The notes beneath the pieces are model-generated. The model made no database searches. It saw nothing but the letters and a program-made list of their open reading frames with translations, and was not told the DNA's origin. From Halieaceae bacterium UBA5085 (GTDB taxonomy: Bacteria; Pseudomonadota; Gammaproteobacteria; Pseudomonadales; Halieaceae), in assembly GCA_002414665.1 (NCBI GenBank), contig DIAF01000045.1:778-64777 (forward strand): 64,000 bases of DNA. Reading direction: 5' to 3'. The position numbers and the translations under genes were made by a program. Position 1 is the stretch's first letter; the number at the start of each line of letters is the position of its first letter. Below are positions 54,101 to 61,676 of the stretch, one piece after another.

Positions 54101-54213
54101 GGGAACAGACTCATATTGACGCGCGGCATTGATATGGCGCCCAGCAATACCAATGCGCCGACGAACATGACGGTCATGACAGGACGGCGAATCGAGAGGT
54201 CAGCGATCCACAT
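51124..54213 (-). CDS. RND-family efflux permease (HAE1 type)
   Basis: 1029-aa inner-membrane proton antiporter with 12 predicted helices and two large periplasmic loops. N-terminal MWIADLSIRRPVMTVMF, the PTALIATFFAFYVLDFSINMMSLIAISLCVGLLVDDAVVVLE segment with the proton-relay Asp pair, and the C-terminal GLVMKNGILLVDQANQ and TAFSTIFGMIPIALA signatures of HAE-RND pumps. ATG overlaps the adaptor stop (ATGA), and its own stop overlaps the first thioesterase. No outer-membrane channel gene is in the operon, so a chromosomal TolC is probably shared. Confidence 0.95.
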   Translation of the reverse strand: MWIADLSIRRPVMTVMFVGALVLLGAISMPRVNMSLFPHVDIPIVTVETTLEGASPATMESEVTDRLEEELFAIAGLDSLRSASADGYSQIILEFELETDVNLKAQEVRDKAARAFPFLPEGTKQPLITILDPDSEPIVSIIMSGPLPTGELTKLSKSTVKERLQRVPGVGSVQLVGDREREVRVWLNASRMRGYGTTVDDISAAIRREHVDIAGGRLEYQNGNSEFTVKTLGEVTSIEELKDIAIFRVNQALVRLRDVARLEDGLEDERSYAELDGINGISLEIRKQSGANTVNVARAIRAELEKIRDEIRSDISLTPVRDNSRFIESTVRDVSFDIILGVVLVVAVTLFFLLSIRATIIVATAIPTALIATFFAFYVLDFSINMMSLIAISLCVGLLVDDAVVVLESIYREIEEGQEPAVAASVGTGKVAMAVVASTFAVMAVFLPISFTDGLIGVFMYQYGVTVAVAVGISLIISLTLTPMLCSRLLQRSTTKSSAVHALERAHSRLESSYVSLVRAALSARWLVLIFAGIAVAIGVHYAGKVPLSFTSKADRSEFIAAVELPLGTGIAESKRVASRLSARVKEFEHVQLVFAVIGSGAQTKTNEISFYVGLTPKQERNIHQNLIMDEIRLALTKAAPQAQHITMAQVPWISGGGFFGADLDLALSGPDLDKLQRYSEHIMQAMQASGLFRDVKSSYESGKPEIQVSINRDRAAKLGISVHNIASAVGTTMGGKDIASFQEHGDRYDVRLRFDQEYRDHIGTFDLIQLRSSDDSLVDFRSVADVAIKDGPVQIDRYNRARKISVSGNAPAGTAAGELLVAMDRILTDMEFEPGYEATYLGTSEQVREVANSLLFAFMLALLILYMILASQFESFAQPVAIMLTAPLSFVGAFTLLALTNSELSATTQIAMVALMGLVMKNGILLVDQANQSMSRGLAAKDAMIESAKLRLRPVLMTAFSTIFGMIPIALATSDGAELRTSTGIIVIGGLGSSTLLTLFVVPVVFTLIVDSKIRLNRFLAERKESVK

Positions 54214-55328
54214 CAGAGCAGTTGGTCGACTGTGACCGGGTTGCCCGGTTCCAGAGTGTGACGTTGCGTGCCGACAATAATGTTGGTATCAGGATCTAGT
54301 TCAGAAAGCAGTTCCAAGCTGCCATCAGTCAAGGCTTTTACCGCCACATTCATCCGTTGGACTTTGCCATCTTCTACTGTCAACACGTGCCTGTCTTGCC
54401 CCGCGCCTAAAAGTGATTCCGGTGGCAGAATCCGAATCTCTCGGGCTTCAGGGTAAAGCTTGACCACCGCAAACAGCCCGGGCTTTATGACATAGTCAGG
54501 ATTGGCGATACCGATACGCAATTCGATATTGCGTGTATTCAGTTCGTGATTATCGTTGATCAAGGCCACACGTGATTCGAAGGTTTGACCCAGGCTGGGA
54601 ATATGGACAATTGCCCGCATGCCAGGACTCACTGATGTGAGATATGTTTCTGGCACAAAGATCTGAACGATAACAATGTCAATCTTCTGTAATTGAACGA
54701 CCGGACTTTCCGAGCGCATTACCGAGGGCACGAATGCGCCTTCATCGACAAAACGCTTGGTGATGACACCGCGAAAAGGCGCCTTTACAATTGAGTCGGT
54801 CAACTCCTGTTGCGCGAGAGACAAGTTGACTTCAGCCATGCCCAATTTGGACGTGGACACCGCAACGCGCGTCTCCAGGGCGTCAAGGGTTTCCTGGGAA
54901 ATTACCTCCCGTTCTCTGAGCCTGTTGGCGTTGTCCAAATTGCGCAGGGCATCTTCAAGTTCCGATTTGGCCAGATCTCGCGCATGTGCCAGCCGCTTCA
55001 CCGCGAGTTCGAACTCCGTTTGTCGCAGCATTATGAGGGGGTCACCCTGGTCAACACGATCACCAACGTTCACACGGATTTCCTCAATCAGCCCGCCAAC
55101 AAGGGGCACAACATTGGTTGTCTTGTGCGCAAATACGGAACCGGTTGTCAGTATGGGTTCGCTGATATGGACCTGTTCTGGCCTCCCGATCTGGATTTGG
55201 GCCAGGGGAGCGGTTTCGTTGGACTCTAGGCCCGCTGCAGGTTCCGTGGTTGAATGGTCACAGGCCGCAAGTACTGTCAAGAGACAGCCGGCCAGCAGGA
55301 ATTTACGGGGCGGTGAAACTGTGTCCAT
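54213..55328 (-). CDS. RND periplasmic adaptor (membrane fusion) lipoprotein
   Basis: 371-aa adaptor with a lipobox (LLTVLAAC, Cys at about residue 23). The lipoyl half-motifs appear as VVPLVGGLIEEIRVNVGDRVDQGDPLIMLRQTEFE and ADSIVKAPFRGVITKRFVDEGAFV, flanking a coiled-coil hairpin (about 110-175), followed by beta-barrel and membrane-proximal domains. First gene of the operon; divergent from the marR gene with about 90 bases between. Its 5' 114 codons are duplicated at 49.6-50.0 kb. Confidence 0.93.
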   Translation of the reverse strand: MDTVSPPRKFLLAGCLLTVLAACDHSTTEPAAGLESNETAPLAQIQIGRPEQVHISEPILTTGSVFAHKTTNVVPLVGGLIEEIRVNVGDRVDQGDPLIMLRQTEFELAVKRLAHARDLAKSELEDALRNLDNANRLREREVISQETLDALETRVAVSTSKLGMAEVNLSLAQQELTDSIVKAPFRGVITKRFVDEGAFVPSVMRSESPVVQLQKIDIVIVQIFVPETYLTSVSPGMRAIVHIPSLGQTFESRVALINDNHELNTRNIELRIGIANPDYVIKPGLFAVVKLYPEAREIRILPPESLLGAGQDRHVLTVEDGKVQRMNVAVKALTDGSLELLSELDPDTNIIVGTQRHTLEPGNPVTVDQLL

Positions 55329-55382
55329 TCTTTCAATAAGCGCTCAGAGAGTTGACTAGTGTCTGCATGTCAGCTAAAAAGT

Positions 55383-55401
55383 AACTGTAGTTTCTATAAC
55401 T
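55383..55401. promoter_or_regulatory. AACT/AGTT inverted repeats in the divergent marR-RND region, probable operator
   Basis: AACT-GT-AGTT at 55383-55392 and AGTT-TCTAT-AACT at 55389-55401 overlap to give three half-sites. The spot lies between the adaptor start (55328) and the regulator start (55420) in an AT-rich stretch, where a MarR dimer could control both directions. Inferred from symmetry and location. Confidence 0.45.
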
Positions 55402-55419
55402 AAGGTAATCAATATTTCA

Positions 55420-55887
55420 GTGAAAAGTCAAGAAATTCAGGGCAAGCGGTTTACGCACCATCACGTGAGTACATTGATGCACGAAGTGAGTTTAATGGTT
55501 GCCAAGATTTTCAATCGCGAGGTTCGAGACTTCGAACTGACTCGCAGTCAGTGGCAGGTTCTCTACCTACTCTATACAGAGGGGCCACTAACCCAGACAC
55601 AGATAGCCGAAAGACTGTTGATGGCGAAGCCGCCGCTGGGCAAAATCGTTGATCGTCTGGAAGACGCAAGCTGGGTTGAACGCATGCCAGACGCAAGTGA
55701 CAAACGCGTGAAACGCGTTGTGCTCACGGGCAGGATCCGACCTTTGCTGCCCGAACTGGAAAATGTCGTTGAACAGATTGAGGAGATTCTACTGGACGGC
55801 ATCCCGATCGAAGAGCGCGACAGTTTGATCGGACAGTTGCAACGTGTACGCGCCAATTTACGTCAACGCCTATTTGACCAAGGCTAA
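55420..55887 (+). CDS. MarR-family regulator of the RND operon
   Basis: 155-aa winged-helix protein: FELTRSQWQVLYLLYTEGPLTQTQIAERLLMAKPPLGKIVDRLEDASWVERMPDASDKRVKRVVLTGRIRPLLPELE, with the DxRVK wing. GTG 55420 is the longest start but its ribosome site is poor (aagg, spacing about 14); a start inside (ATG near 55477) is possible. Divergent from the adaptor gene, a standard layout for a repressor that senses the pump substrate. Confidence 0.87.
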   Translation: MKSQEIQGKRFTHHHVSTLMHEVSLMVAKIFNREVRDFELTRSQWQVLYLLYTEGPLTQTQIAERLLMAKPPLGKIVDRLEDASWVERMPDASDKRVKRVVLTGRIRPLLPELENVVEQIEEILLDGIPIEERDSLIGQLQRVRANLRQRLFDQG

Positions 55888-56540
55888 CGAAGTGTCAGCC
55901 CGGCCTCCAGAACCTGCTGGATTCTCTGGGCATCGATGTACGCTTACCGCCGCCACGCTACAATGTCGCGCCCACCGAAGATGTGCTGCTGGTTCACGAT
56001 GGGCGGGGGGAATTAGCCCGCTGGTGGCTCACCCCCTCATGGGCCAAAGAGGTCAGCACGAAATACAGCATGTTCAATGTCCGCGCCGAGTCGCTGACCC
56101 AGAGCCCGGCATTCCGCGGTCCTTTCAAGAGTCAGCGCGGCATCGTCCCCATGAGTAGCTTTATTGAGTGGCGTACAGATCAAGGCCACAAGCAGCCGTG
56201 GTTGATCACCAACAAAGACAGCACCCTGGCCGTTGCGGCACTGTGGGATGTCTGGCGAGGCCAGCCGGGGCCCTTGCTGTCCTGCACCCTGGTCACCACA
56301 AAAGCTGCCCCAGAGTTCCAGCCCTGGCATTCGCGCATGCCAGTGATGCTGTCGCAGGAGGAGTGCGTCCGTTGGCTGCACAACGCCGAGGAGATACTTC
56401 CCGCTGATCCGCTATTTCAAGCGGAACTGAAATTCCCGTTGGCCCTACACCCGCTGGCGTCGAGTATTGGCAATTCCCGGAACAAGAATGCGGCATTGCT
56501 GGAGCCAGTCGGGGAGGTGGTGTGGCTTGAGAGCGGGTAA
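55878..56540 (+). pseudogene. SRAP (YedK/HMCES-like) abasic-site protein lacking its N-terminal catalytic Cys
   Basis: The frame is open from 55878, overlapping the end of the marR gene, and is recognisable from PGLQNLLDSLGIDVRLPPPRYNVAPTEDVLLVHD onward. It keeps FNVRAE (Asn), SSFIEWR (Glu) and FQPWHSRMPVML (His), which match the YedK active-site Asn, Glu and His. The start MCGRF, whose Cys2 forms the thiazolidine crosslink with abasic DNA, is missing: the sequence before GLQ is TKCQP with no start codon. GTG 55983 could start a shorter protein. Truncated probably by island rearrangement. Confidence 0.72.
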
Positions 56541-56738
56541 GGGGGTGTAGTGGGCCTGTCGGCGGCCGCAGGTAGTTCAGCTGACGAGCCGATCCGCGCT
56601 ATTGATTCCGTCGGTGGAGTTTGGGGTGAGGGCGGCAACGCGGTTACTGGGAGCGTTGATGCACCACTTTCGCTTAGTGGGGATCTATATAGGGATAAAT
56701 CACAAATAACGTCTAAGTAATTGATTTTATTGCTATAG
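56541..56738. other. Right-end non-coding segment of island
   Basis: About 200 bases with no gene. It becomes AT-rich towards the tRNA (from about 56695) and contains the right copy of the 13-bp subterminal repeat. Comparable in character to the segment between the left att repeat and the integrase. Confidence 0.6.
56685..56697 (+). repeat. Right copy of 13-bp subterminal repeat, candidate integrase arm site
   Basis: CTATATAGGGATA, identical to 38677-38689, lying 41 bases inside the right att repeat. Same orientation as the left copy. Confidence 0.5.
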
Positions 56739-56752
56739 TGGTGCCGGAGATA
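56739..56752. repeat. Right attachment repeat of island (3' end of tRNA-Thr)
   Basis: TGGTGCCGGAGATA, the complement of the last 14 bases of the tRNA including the encoded CCA. Identical to 38547-38560. Confidence 0.82.
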
Positions 56753-56814
56753 GGAGTCGAACCTACGACCTTCGCATTACGAATGCGCTGCTCTACCAAC
56801 TGAGCTACACCGGC
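56739..56814 (-). tRNA. tRNA-Thr (anticodon CGU)
   Basis: 76-base gene with encoded CCA. Reading leftward: acceptor GCCGGTG, D arm GCTC/GAGC, anticodon arm GCGCA-TTCGTAA-TGCGA (the outer G-A pair is also present in E. coli thrW as I recall it), variable AGGTC, T arm GTAGG-TTCGACT-CCTAT, acceptor 3' strand CTCCGGC. The anticodon and body are nearly identical to E. coli thrW. The acceptor has a U6-U67 mismatch. The island sits at its 3' end. Confidence 0.95.
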
Positions 56815-56823
56815 GCGGGCGCG

Positions 56824-56854
56824 ATTATAGCAAGAGGGGCGCGGGCGGCCGCAA
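56824..56854 (-). promoter_or_regulatory. Promoter of tRNA-Thr
   Basis: A perfect TATAAT (complement of 56824-56829) lies 9 bases before the tRNA 5' end. A TTGCGG stretch (56849-56854) could be the -35, with a long 19-base spacer. A GC-rich segment between the -10 and the tRNA fits a stringent-type discriminator. Confidence 0.6.
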
Positions 56855-56871
56855 GTCTTTTCTCGCGGCAC

Positions 56872-58245
56872 CTAGCGCCCCGCCATCTCCCGCCGCAGTG
56901 CGTCATAGCTGGCGCGGATATGCCCGGGAAGCTCATCGATAGCCGCCTGCCGCTCCGGGCAGCCGGCGATGCCGAAACAGAGTTTTCCGACATGGCTCAC
57001 CACTGTGATATTCAGGCCCATGCCGTGGGTGATAATCGACAGTGGGTAGAGGGCCTCCAGGCGCGCGCCGTTCAGGTAGAGCGGTGTCCTGGCCCCTGGG
57101 ACATTGGAAAAGATGGCGTTGATTGCCGGCCGCACCCGCTCGGCGTTGCCGCTTAATGTGAGTAACACCGCGGGCAGCATCAACAGCGCGTAAAAGTCCT
57201 CAGCCGCAGTCACCGACATCGCCGCCATCTCCCGTTTGGCAGCGCGGGTTGTGCGGACAACCCGCTGCAGGCGTTTGGCGTCGTTGCTTTCGCTGGTGAA
57301 GAAGGGGCTCAGGATATAGCTCAGGCGGTTGCCGTCTCCGCCTTGCGCAGATTTGAGCGACACCGGCATGCCCACAATCAGTGAGCTGTTCGGGAGCGCG
57401 TTCTGTGCCTTGAGGTACCGGCGCAAGGCGCCACCGCAGATCGCCAGCAACACATCGTTAACGGTGCCGCCACTCTGCTTCGCCAGGCGACGCACCGTGC
57501 CCAGTGGCAGATCACAGATGGTCAGGCTGCGCCGCGCCTCCAACTCGGTGTTGAACAGGGTGCGAGGGGCGGTGAAGGGCAGGCGCATACCCTCCGCATT
57601 GCCCTTCAGGATATCTTCGCCCATATGAAGCAGCAGCCGCGACAGCTGTGGCAGTGCGCGATATTGCTGCAGGGTGCTTCTTGCGACGCGGCCGAGCTGC
57701 TCAAACAGGCTGTGGTGACTATGCTGGTGGCCCCGCTCGCTCCGTACCCGGCGAAAGTCGATGCGCGCCCCCGGATCGGTGCTGAACAGGCTCTGGATCA
57801 TGCGCATGGCGCCGATGCCGTCGACCAGCGCATGATGGGTTTTGCAGTACATTGCAAAGCGGCCGCCTGGAAGCCCCTCAATGATGTGCAGTTCCCACAG
57901 TGGGCGGTGACGATCCAGGCGTCTCTCATGGGCCCGGGTTACCAGCTGCAGCAGATCCTGCATACGTCCGGGTTGCGGCAGGGCATAGTGGAACACGTGG
58001 TTTTCGGGGCGGTAGTTCGTGGCCTCCTCCCAGTGCGCACCGGAGATATCCTCAGGGTCCGACAACTGCCTGTTGAACGCGGGCAGGATCTCGTTGAGCC
58101 GGCCACAGTCACGGGCCAGCTTGCGGAGGAAATTTCTGGCAGCGCCTTCCGGCGGGCGCAGCACCATCAAAGCGGCGACGTGGAAAGGGCAGCGTGGCGT
58201 TTCGATGCGAAGAAACCCCGCGTCCTGGGCGCTTAATCGTTTCAT
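56872..58245 (-). CDS. Second wax ester synthase / diacylglycerol acyltransferase (WS/DGAT)
   Basis: 457-aa acyltransferase. MKRLSAQDAGFLRIETPRCPFHVAALMVL is the family N-terminus, KTHHALVDGIGAM the HHxxxDG catalytic motif, GTVNDVLLAICGGALRRYL and NVPGARTPLYLNGA the C-terminal domain signatures. It lacks the basic tail of the copy at 7.0-8.6 kb and differs substantially from it, so the two are old paralogues. ATG 58245 has ggaggga upstream and lies 8 bases after the M32 peptidase stop, so they share a transcript. Makes storage lipid from acyl-CoA, which the divergent synthetase gene could supply. Confidence 0.93.
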   Translation of the reverse strand: MKRLSAQDAGFLRIETPRCPFHVAALMVLRPPEGAARNFLRKLARDCGRLNEILPAFNRQLSDPEDISGAHWEEATNYRPENHVFHYALPQPGRMQDLLQLVTRAHERRLDRHRPLWELHIIEGLPGGRFAMYCKTHHALVDGIGAMRMIQSLFSTDPGARIDFRRVRSERGHQHSHHSLFEQLGRVARSTLQQYRALPQLSRLLLHMGEDILKGNAEGMRLPFTAPRTLFNTELEARRSLTICDLPLGTVRRLAKQSGGTVNDVLLAICGGALRRYLKAQNALPNSSLIVGMPVSLKSAQGGDGNRLSYILSPFFTSESNDAKRLQRVVRTTRAAKREMAAMSVTAAEDFYALLMLPAVLLTLSGNAERVRPAINAIFSNVPGARTPLYLNGARLEALYPLSIITHGMGLNITVVSHVGKLCFGIAGCPERQAAIDELPGHIRASYDALRREMAGR

Positions 58246-58253
58246 CGGTGTGT

Positions 58254-59753
58254 TCAGCCTCCCTCCAGGTAGCGTGCCTCCAGATGCGCGCGGAACCACG
58301 ACGACTGCAAGGGACTCCCGGTGGCCTGCTCCATAAGCGCGTTGTAGTCGAGGAATTTGCCCTGGCTGTGTACGTTTTCACGCAGCCAGCCCAGCAGGGC
58401 ACAGAAATTGCCCTCGGCCAGCTGTGCGGGCAGCTCGGGCAGCGACCTGCGCGCGGCGGCAAACAGTTGTGCTGCGCTCATCGCTCCAAGCGTGTAGGTC
58501 GGGAAATAGCCAAACAGGCCGGCGGGCCAGTGCACATCCTGAAGACAACCATCCGTGAAGTTACCGGCGGTGGACAGCCCCAGGTAGGCCTGCATGCGTG
58601 TGTCCCACGCATCCGGTATGCCGGCGACATCCAGCGTGCCCTCAATCAGTTCGCGCTCAATTTCATAGCGCAGAATGACGTGCAGCGGGTAGCTTACTTC
58701 GTCGGCGTACACGCGGATATAGCCACGGTTTACCCGTGTGAACAGCCGGTACAGGTTGTCCTCCTGCCAGGCTGTACTGTCTGCCCTGGCCGCTGAAAAA
58801 CAGCGCTGCAGATGCGGCGTCAGGAAGTGCAGGAACTCCCGGCTGCGGCAGGCCTGCATCTCCATCAGCAGGGACTGGCTTTCGTGCATGGCCGTGCTGA
58901 GGGCCTGCCCCACGGGTTGGGACCGCCATGGCGCCGGTAGCCCCTGTTCGTATAAGGCGTGCCCCGTTTCGTGGATAACGCCCATCAAGGCCTGGGTAAA
59001 GCCCTCGGTTTCGTACCGAGTGGTAATGCGTACATCACTGGGCACCCCGCCACAGAAGGGGTGGTGGCTGACGTCGAGTCGCCCGTGCTCAAAGTCAAAG
59101 CCCAGCGTGCGCATCATTTCAAGGCCGAGCGCGCGCTGTTCCTCAATCGGGAAGGGGCCTTCGGGCGGTACAGCAGGATGCTGCGCCTGTTTTTCTATCA
59201 CCGCGTCCAGCAGCCCGGGCAGAAAGGCTTTCAGTTCGGCAAACAGTGGGTCCAGCTGTGCGCAGGTCATACCGGGTTCGTAGCTGTCCAGCAGGCTGTC
59301 GTAGAGGGACATGCCGTTCGCGGCCGAGCGTGCGGCGGCCTCCTCCCGTGCCAGCGCGACAACCTCTTCCAACAGTGGCGCCATGGCTTGCCAGTTATTT
59401 TCCGCGCGATGCACGCGCCAGGCCTGTTCACAGCGACTGTTGGCCAGTGCCCGCCGTTCCACGAGGTTTTCCGGGACACAGGTGGCGTCACGGAAGCTGC
59501 GGTGCATTTCGCGCAGGTTGGCAGCCTGCCAGGGTGCCAGTGTTTCGGCCTCGGCCGCTGCCAGCCAGTCGGCCAGTTGCGTGTCGGTGAGCATCTGGTG
59601 TGTGATGCCATCCAGCGTCGCCAGCGCCTGACCGCGCGCGCCGCCGCCACCGGTCGGCATCATGGCGGCTTCATCCCACTGCGCAATCGCGCCCACGTGG
59701 TAAAGATCATTGAGTCGAGCAAAGTGTTTGTGCAGCTTGTCGTAGGGTGTCAT
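58254..59753 (-). CDS. Metallocarboxypeptidase, family M32 (thermostable carboxypeptidase 1 like)
   Basis: 499-aa cytoplasmic zinc peptidase that removes C-terminal residues. The zinc motif is VIHETGHALYEQG (HExxH) followed by the third-ligand Glu in AMHESQSLLMEMQ; FDVSHHPFCGG-like LDVSHHPFCGGVPSDVRITTRY precedes it, as in all M32 enzymes, and IRVYADEVSYPLHVILRYEIE follows. Length is normal. Start at ATG 59753 gives the standard YDKLHKHFARLNDLYHVGAIAQWDEAAMMP N-terminus. Divergent from the acyl-CoA synthetase. Confidence 0.95.
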   Translation of the reverse strand: MTPYDKLHKHFARLNDLYHVGAIAQWDEAAMMPTGGGGARGQALATLDGITHQMLTDTQLADWLAAAEAETLAPWQAANLREMHRSFRDATCVPENLVERRALANSRCEQAWRVHRAENNWQAMAPLLEEVVALAREEAAARSAANGMSLYDSLLDSYEPGMTCAQLDPLFAELKAFLPGLLDAVIEKQAQHPAVPPEGPFPIEEQRALGLEMMRTLGFDFEHGRLDVSHHPFCGGVPSDVRITTRYETEGFTQALMGVIHETGHALYEQGLPAPWRSQPVGQALSTAMHESQSLLMEMQACRSREFLHFLTPHLQRCFSAARADSTAWQEDNLYRLFTRVNRGYIRVYADEVSYPLHVILRYEIERELIEGTLDVAGIPDAWDTRMQAYLGLSTAGNFTDGCLQDVHWPAGLFGYFPTYTLGAMSAAQLFAAARRSLPELPAQLAEGNFCALLGWLRENVHSQGKFLDYNALMEQATGSPLQSSWFRAHLEARYLEGG

Positions 59754-59846
59754 GGCGTTAGTCCCGTTGGTGTCGCAGGCGGTTTTGGTTTCAATTTTTC
59801 CGGTTCAAGGTATCATACTGCGTGCGTAACAGCGTGGAGCCCTGCA

Positions 59847-61652
59847 GTGATAAAAAAAGACGTGTTGACCACTCTCGCCGAACTTCCCAATTTGATCAAG
59901 GTGAAGAAATTACTGCGTCCCCGCCCCGGCGACACGCGCGATTGCCTGGGTGCCCGTGTTGCTGCCAACGCGGCGCGTATTCCGCGACGCTCGGCCTTTA
60001 TCTGTGAAGGCCAGGCCCTGGACTGGCAGCAGTTCAACGCCGAAGCGAATCGCTACGCTGCGGTGTTTCGAGCCCAAGGCCTCAAGCGGGGCGACGCGGT
60101 GAGCGTGCTCATGGAAAATCGCATCGCCTTCATGGTGGTGGTTATCGCGCTCAACAAGCTGGGCGTGATTGCTTCGCTGATCAACACCAGTCTGACGGGA
60201 CGCCCACTGACCCATTGCGCGGAGATCACCAACGCCAGCAAGTTCCTGTTCGGCGAGGAGTGCATGGACGCCGTCAGCAATGTGCGCGATACGCTTGCGC
60301 TGGCCGATGGTGACTATCTCTTCGTACCGGACGCCGGTTCGCGCGCCGCGCCACCCTGGGCGCTGGACATGGCGGTTGCGGCTGCCGAGGCGGATGCGGA
60401 AAATCCCGCGGAGACGGCGGATATCGTGATCGACGATACCGCGTTCTATATTTTCACCTCCGGCACCACCGGCTTGCCCAAGGCTGCCGTGCTGTCCAAC
60501 CGGCGCTATCTCCTCACCGCCAGTGTTGTGCAGGTGGGCGGCCTGCAACTCACCGAAGATGACCGGTTGTACTTGTGTCTGCCGCTGTTTCATGGAACCG
60601 GGTTGATGGTGGGCGCCGGGGCGGCGTTTCTCGCCGGAGCCAGCATGTTTATCCGACGCAAGTTCTCTGCCAGTCAGTTTCTGCCGGAGGTTCGTCAGTA
60701 TCGCACTACGGCCTTTGTTTACATCGGTGAGTTGTGCCGCTACCTGCTTCACGTGCCGGCACAGGCCGATGATGCGGACAACCCGCTGCGTGCGGTGGTG
60801 GGCAACGGCCTGCGTCCGGATATCTGGCACAGCTTCAAGCAACGCTTTGGGATTCGGCGAGTGGCAGAGTTCTACGGTTCCAGTGAAGGCAACGTGGGCT
60901 TTTTCAACCTGTTGAACAAGGATTGCACGGTTGGCACCTCGGCGTTGCCAACGGCGCTGATCAAATACGACGTCGACCTCGACGAGGTGGTGCGTGATGC
61001 CGCAGGTCGCTGTCAGCGGGTGGCTGCAGGCGAGCCCGGCCTGTTGTTGGGGAAAATCACCCCGCACACCAGGTTCGAGGGCTACACCAGTTCTGAGGCC
61101 ACGGAAAAGAAGATACTGCGCGATGTGCTGCAACCGGGGGACGCCTGGTTCAACACGGGGGACCTGATGCGGACGGTTGACGTAGGTTTCGCCCTCGGGT
61201 TGCCGCACTACCAGTTTGTGGACCGCATCGGGGATACCTTCCGCTGGAAAGGGGAGAATGTCTCGACCAACGAAGTCGGGGAAATTCTCAATCTGCACCC
61301 TCAGGTCGCGTTGAGCAATGTTTATGGGGTTCAGGTCCCCGGCACTGACGGTCGCGCCGGCATGGCGTCGTTGCGCCTGGAGGAGGGCGTGGAGAGCCTT
61401 GACCTGGACAGTTTCTCGACACATGTGCACAGGGAGCTGCCGCACTTTGCGCGGCCGCTGTTCCTGCGCATTCAGCGTGAAATCGATACGACTGGCACCT
61501 TCAAACTGCTCAAGGGTGAATTGCGCAAGCAGGGCTACGACCCGGCGCTGGTCGCCGATACGTTGTGCGTGCTGAAGCCGGGTGCATCACGCTATGAGCC
61601 GCTGGATGCCGCGTTCCACGCGCAGATCGTCCAGGGTACGGCCGGTTACTGA
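59847..61652 (+). CDS. Long/very-long-chain acyl-CoA synthetase (FATP/ACSVL type)
   Basis: 601-aa AMP-forming ligase that activates fatty acids or bulky carboxylates with CoA. FYIFTSGTTGLPKAAVLSNRR is the AMP motif, VAEFYGSSEGNVGF the family-specific YGxxE, GDAWFNTGDLMR and FVDRIGDTFRWKGENVSTNEV the hinge and C-terminal motifs. A late Lys in GTFKLLKGELRKQGY supplies adenylation. Start is GTG 59847 with ggagc 6 bases before; the frame is open much further upstream (58959) but runs antisense through the peptidase. Could feed WS/DGAT or steroid side-chain breakdown. Confidence 0.93.
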   Translation: MIKKDVLTTLAELPNLIKVKKLLRPRPGDTRDCLGARVAANAARIPRRSAFICEGQALDWQQFNAEANRYAAVFRAQGLKRGDAVSVLMENRIAFMVVVIALNKLGVIASLINTSLTGRPLTHCAEITNASKFLFGEECMDAVSNVRDTLALADGDYLFVPDAGSRAAPPWALDMAVAAAEADAENPAETADIVIDDTAFYIFTSGTTGLPKAAVLSNRRYLLTASVVQVGGLQLTEDDRLYLCLPLFHGTGLMVGAGAAFLAGASMFIRRKFSASQFLPEVRQYRTTAFVYIGELCRYLLHVPAQADDADNPLRAVVGNGLRPDIWHSFKQRFGIRRVAEFYGSSEGNVGFFNLLNKDCTVGTSALPTALIKYDVDLDEVVRDAAGRCQRVAAGEPGLLLGKITPHTRFEGYTSSEATEKKILRDVLQPGDAWFNTGDLMRTVDVGFALGLPHYQFVDRIGDTFRWKGENVSTNEVGEILNLHPQVALSNVYGVQVPGTDGRAGMASLRLEEGVESLDLDSFSTHVHRELPHFARPLFLRIQREIDTTGTFKLLKGELRKQGYDPALVADTLCVLKPGASRYEPLDAAFHAQIVQGTAGY

Positions 61653-61676
61653 TGGCGTTAACCGGGTAAACAGGCT

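Larger units (their letters stand above)
38547..56752. mobile_element. Integrated genomic island of about 18.2 kb at tRNA-Thr
   Basis: Boundaries are a 14-bp direct repeat, TGGTGCCGGAGATA, at 38547-38560 and 56739-56752. The right copy is the 3' end of the tRNA-Thr gene, CCA included. An integrase gene begins 190 bases inside the left repeat, as expected for P4-type elements. Excision would release a circle of 18,192 bp. Cargo: gene remnants (40.2-43.4 kb), an oxygenase cluster (44.1-49.1 kb) and an RND efflux operon with thioesterases (50.3-55.9 kb). No conjugation or phage structural genes are seen, so movement would need help. Cargo from 43.9 kb onward is visibly more AT-rich than the flanks. 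Confidence 0.82.

Noticed and set aside
58959..59846. Long N-terminal extension of the acyl-CoA synthetase frame
   Set aside because: It runs antisense through the M32 peptidase active-site region; GTG 59847 with a ribosome site gives the normal family start.
59910..61445. 511-codon open frame on the minus strand
   Set aside because: Antisense shadow of the acyl-CoA synthetase, whose motifs are complete on the plus strand.
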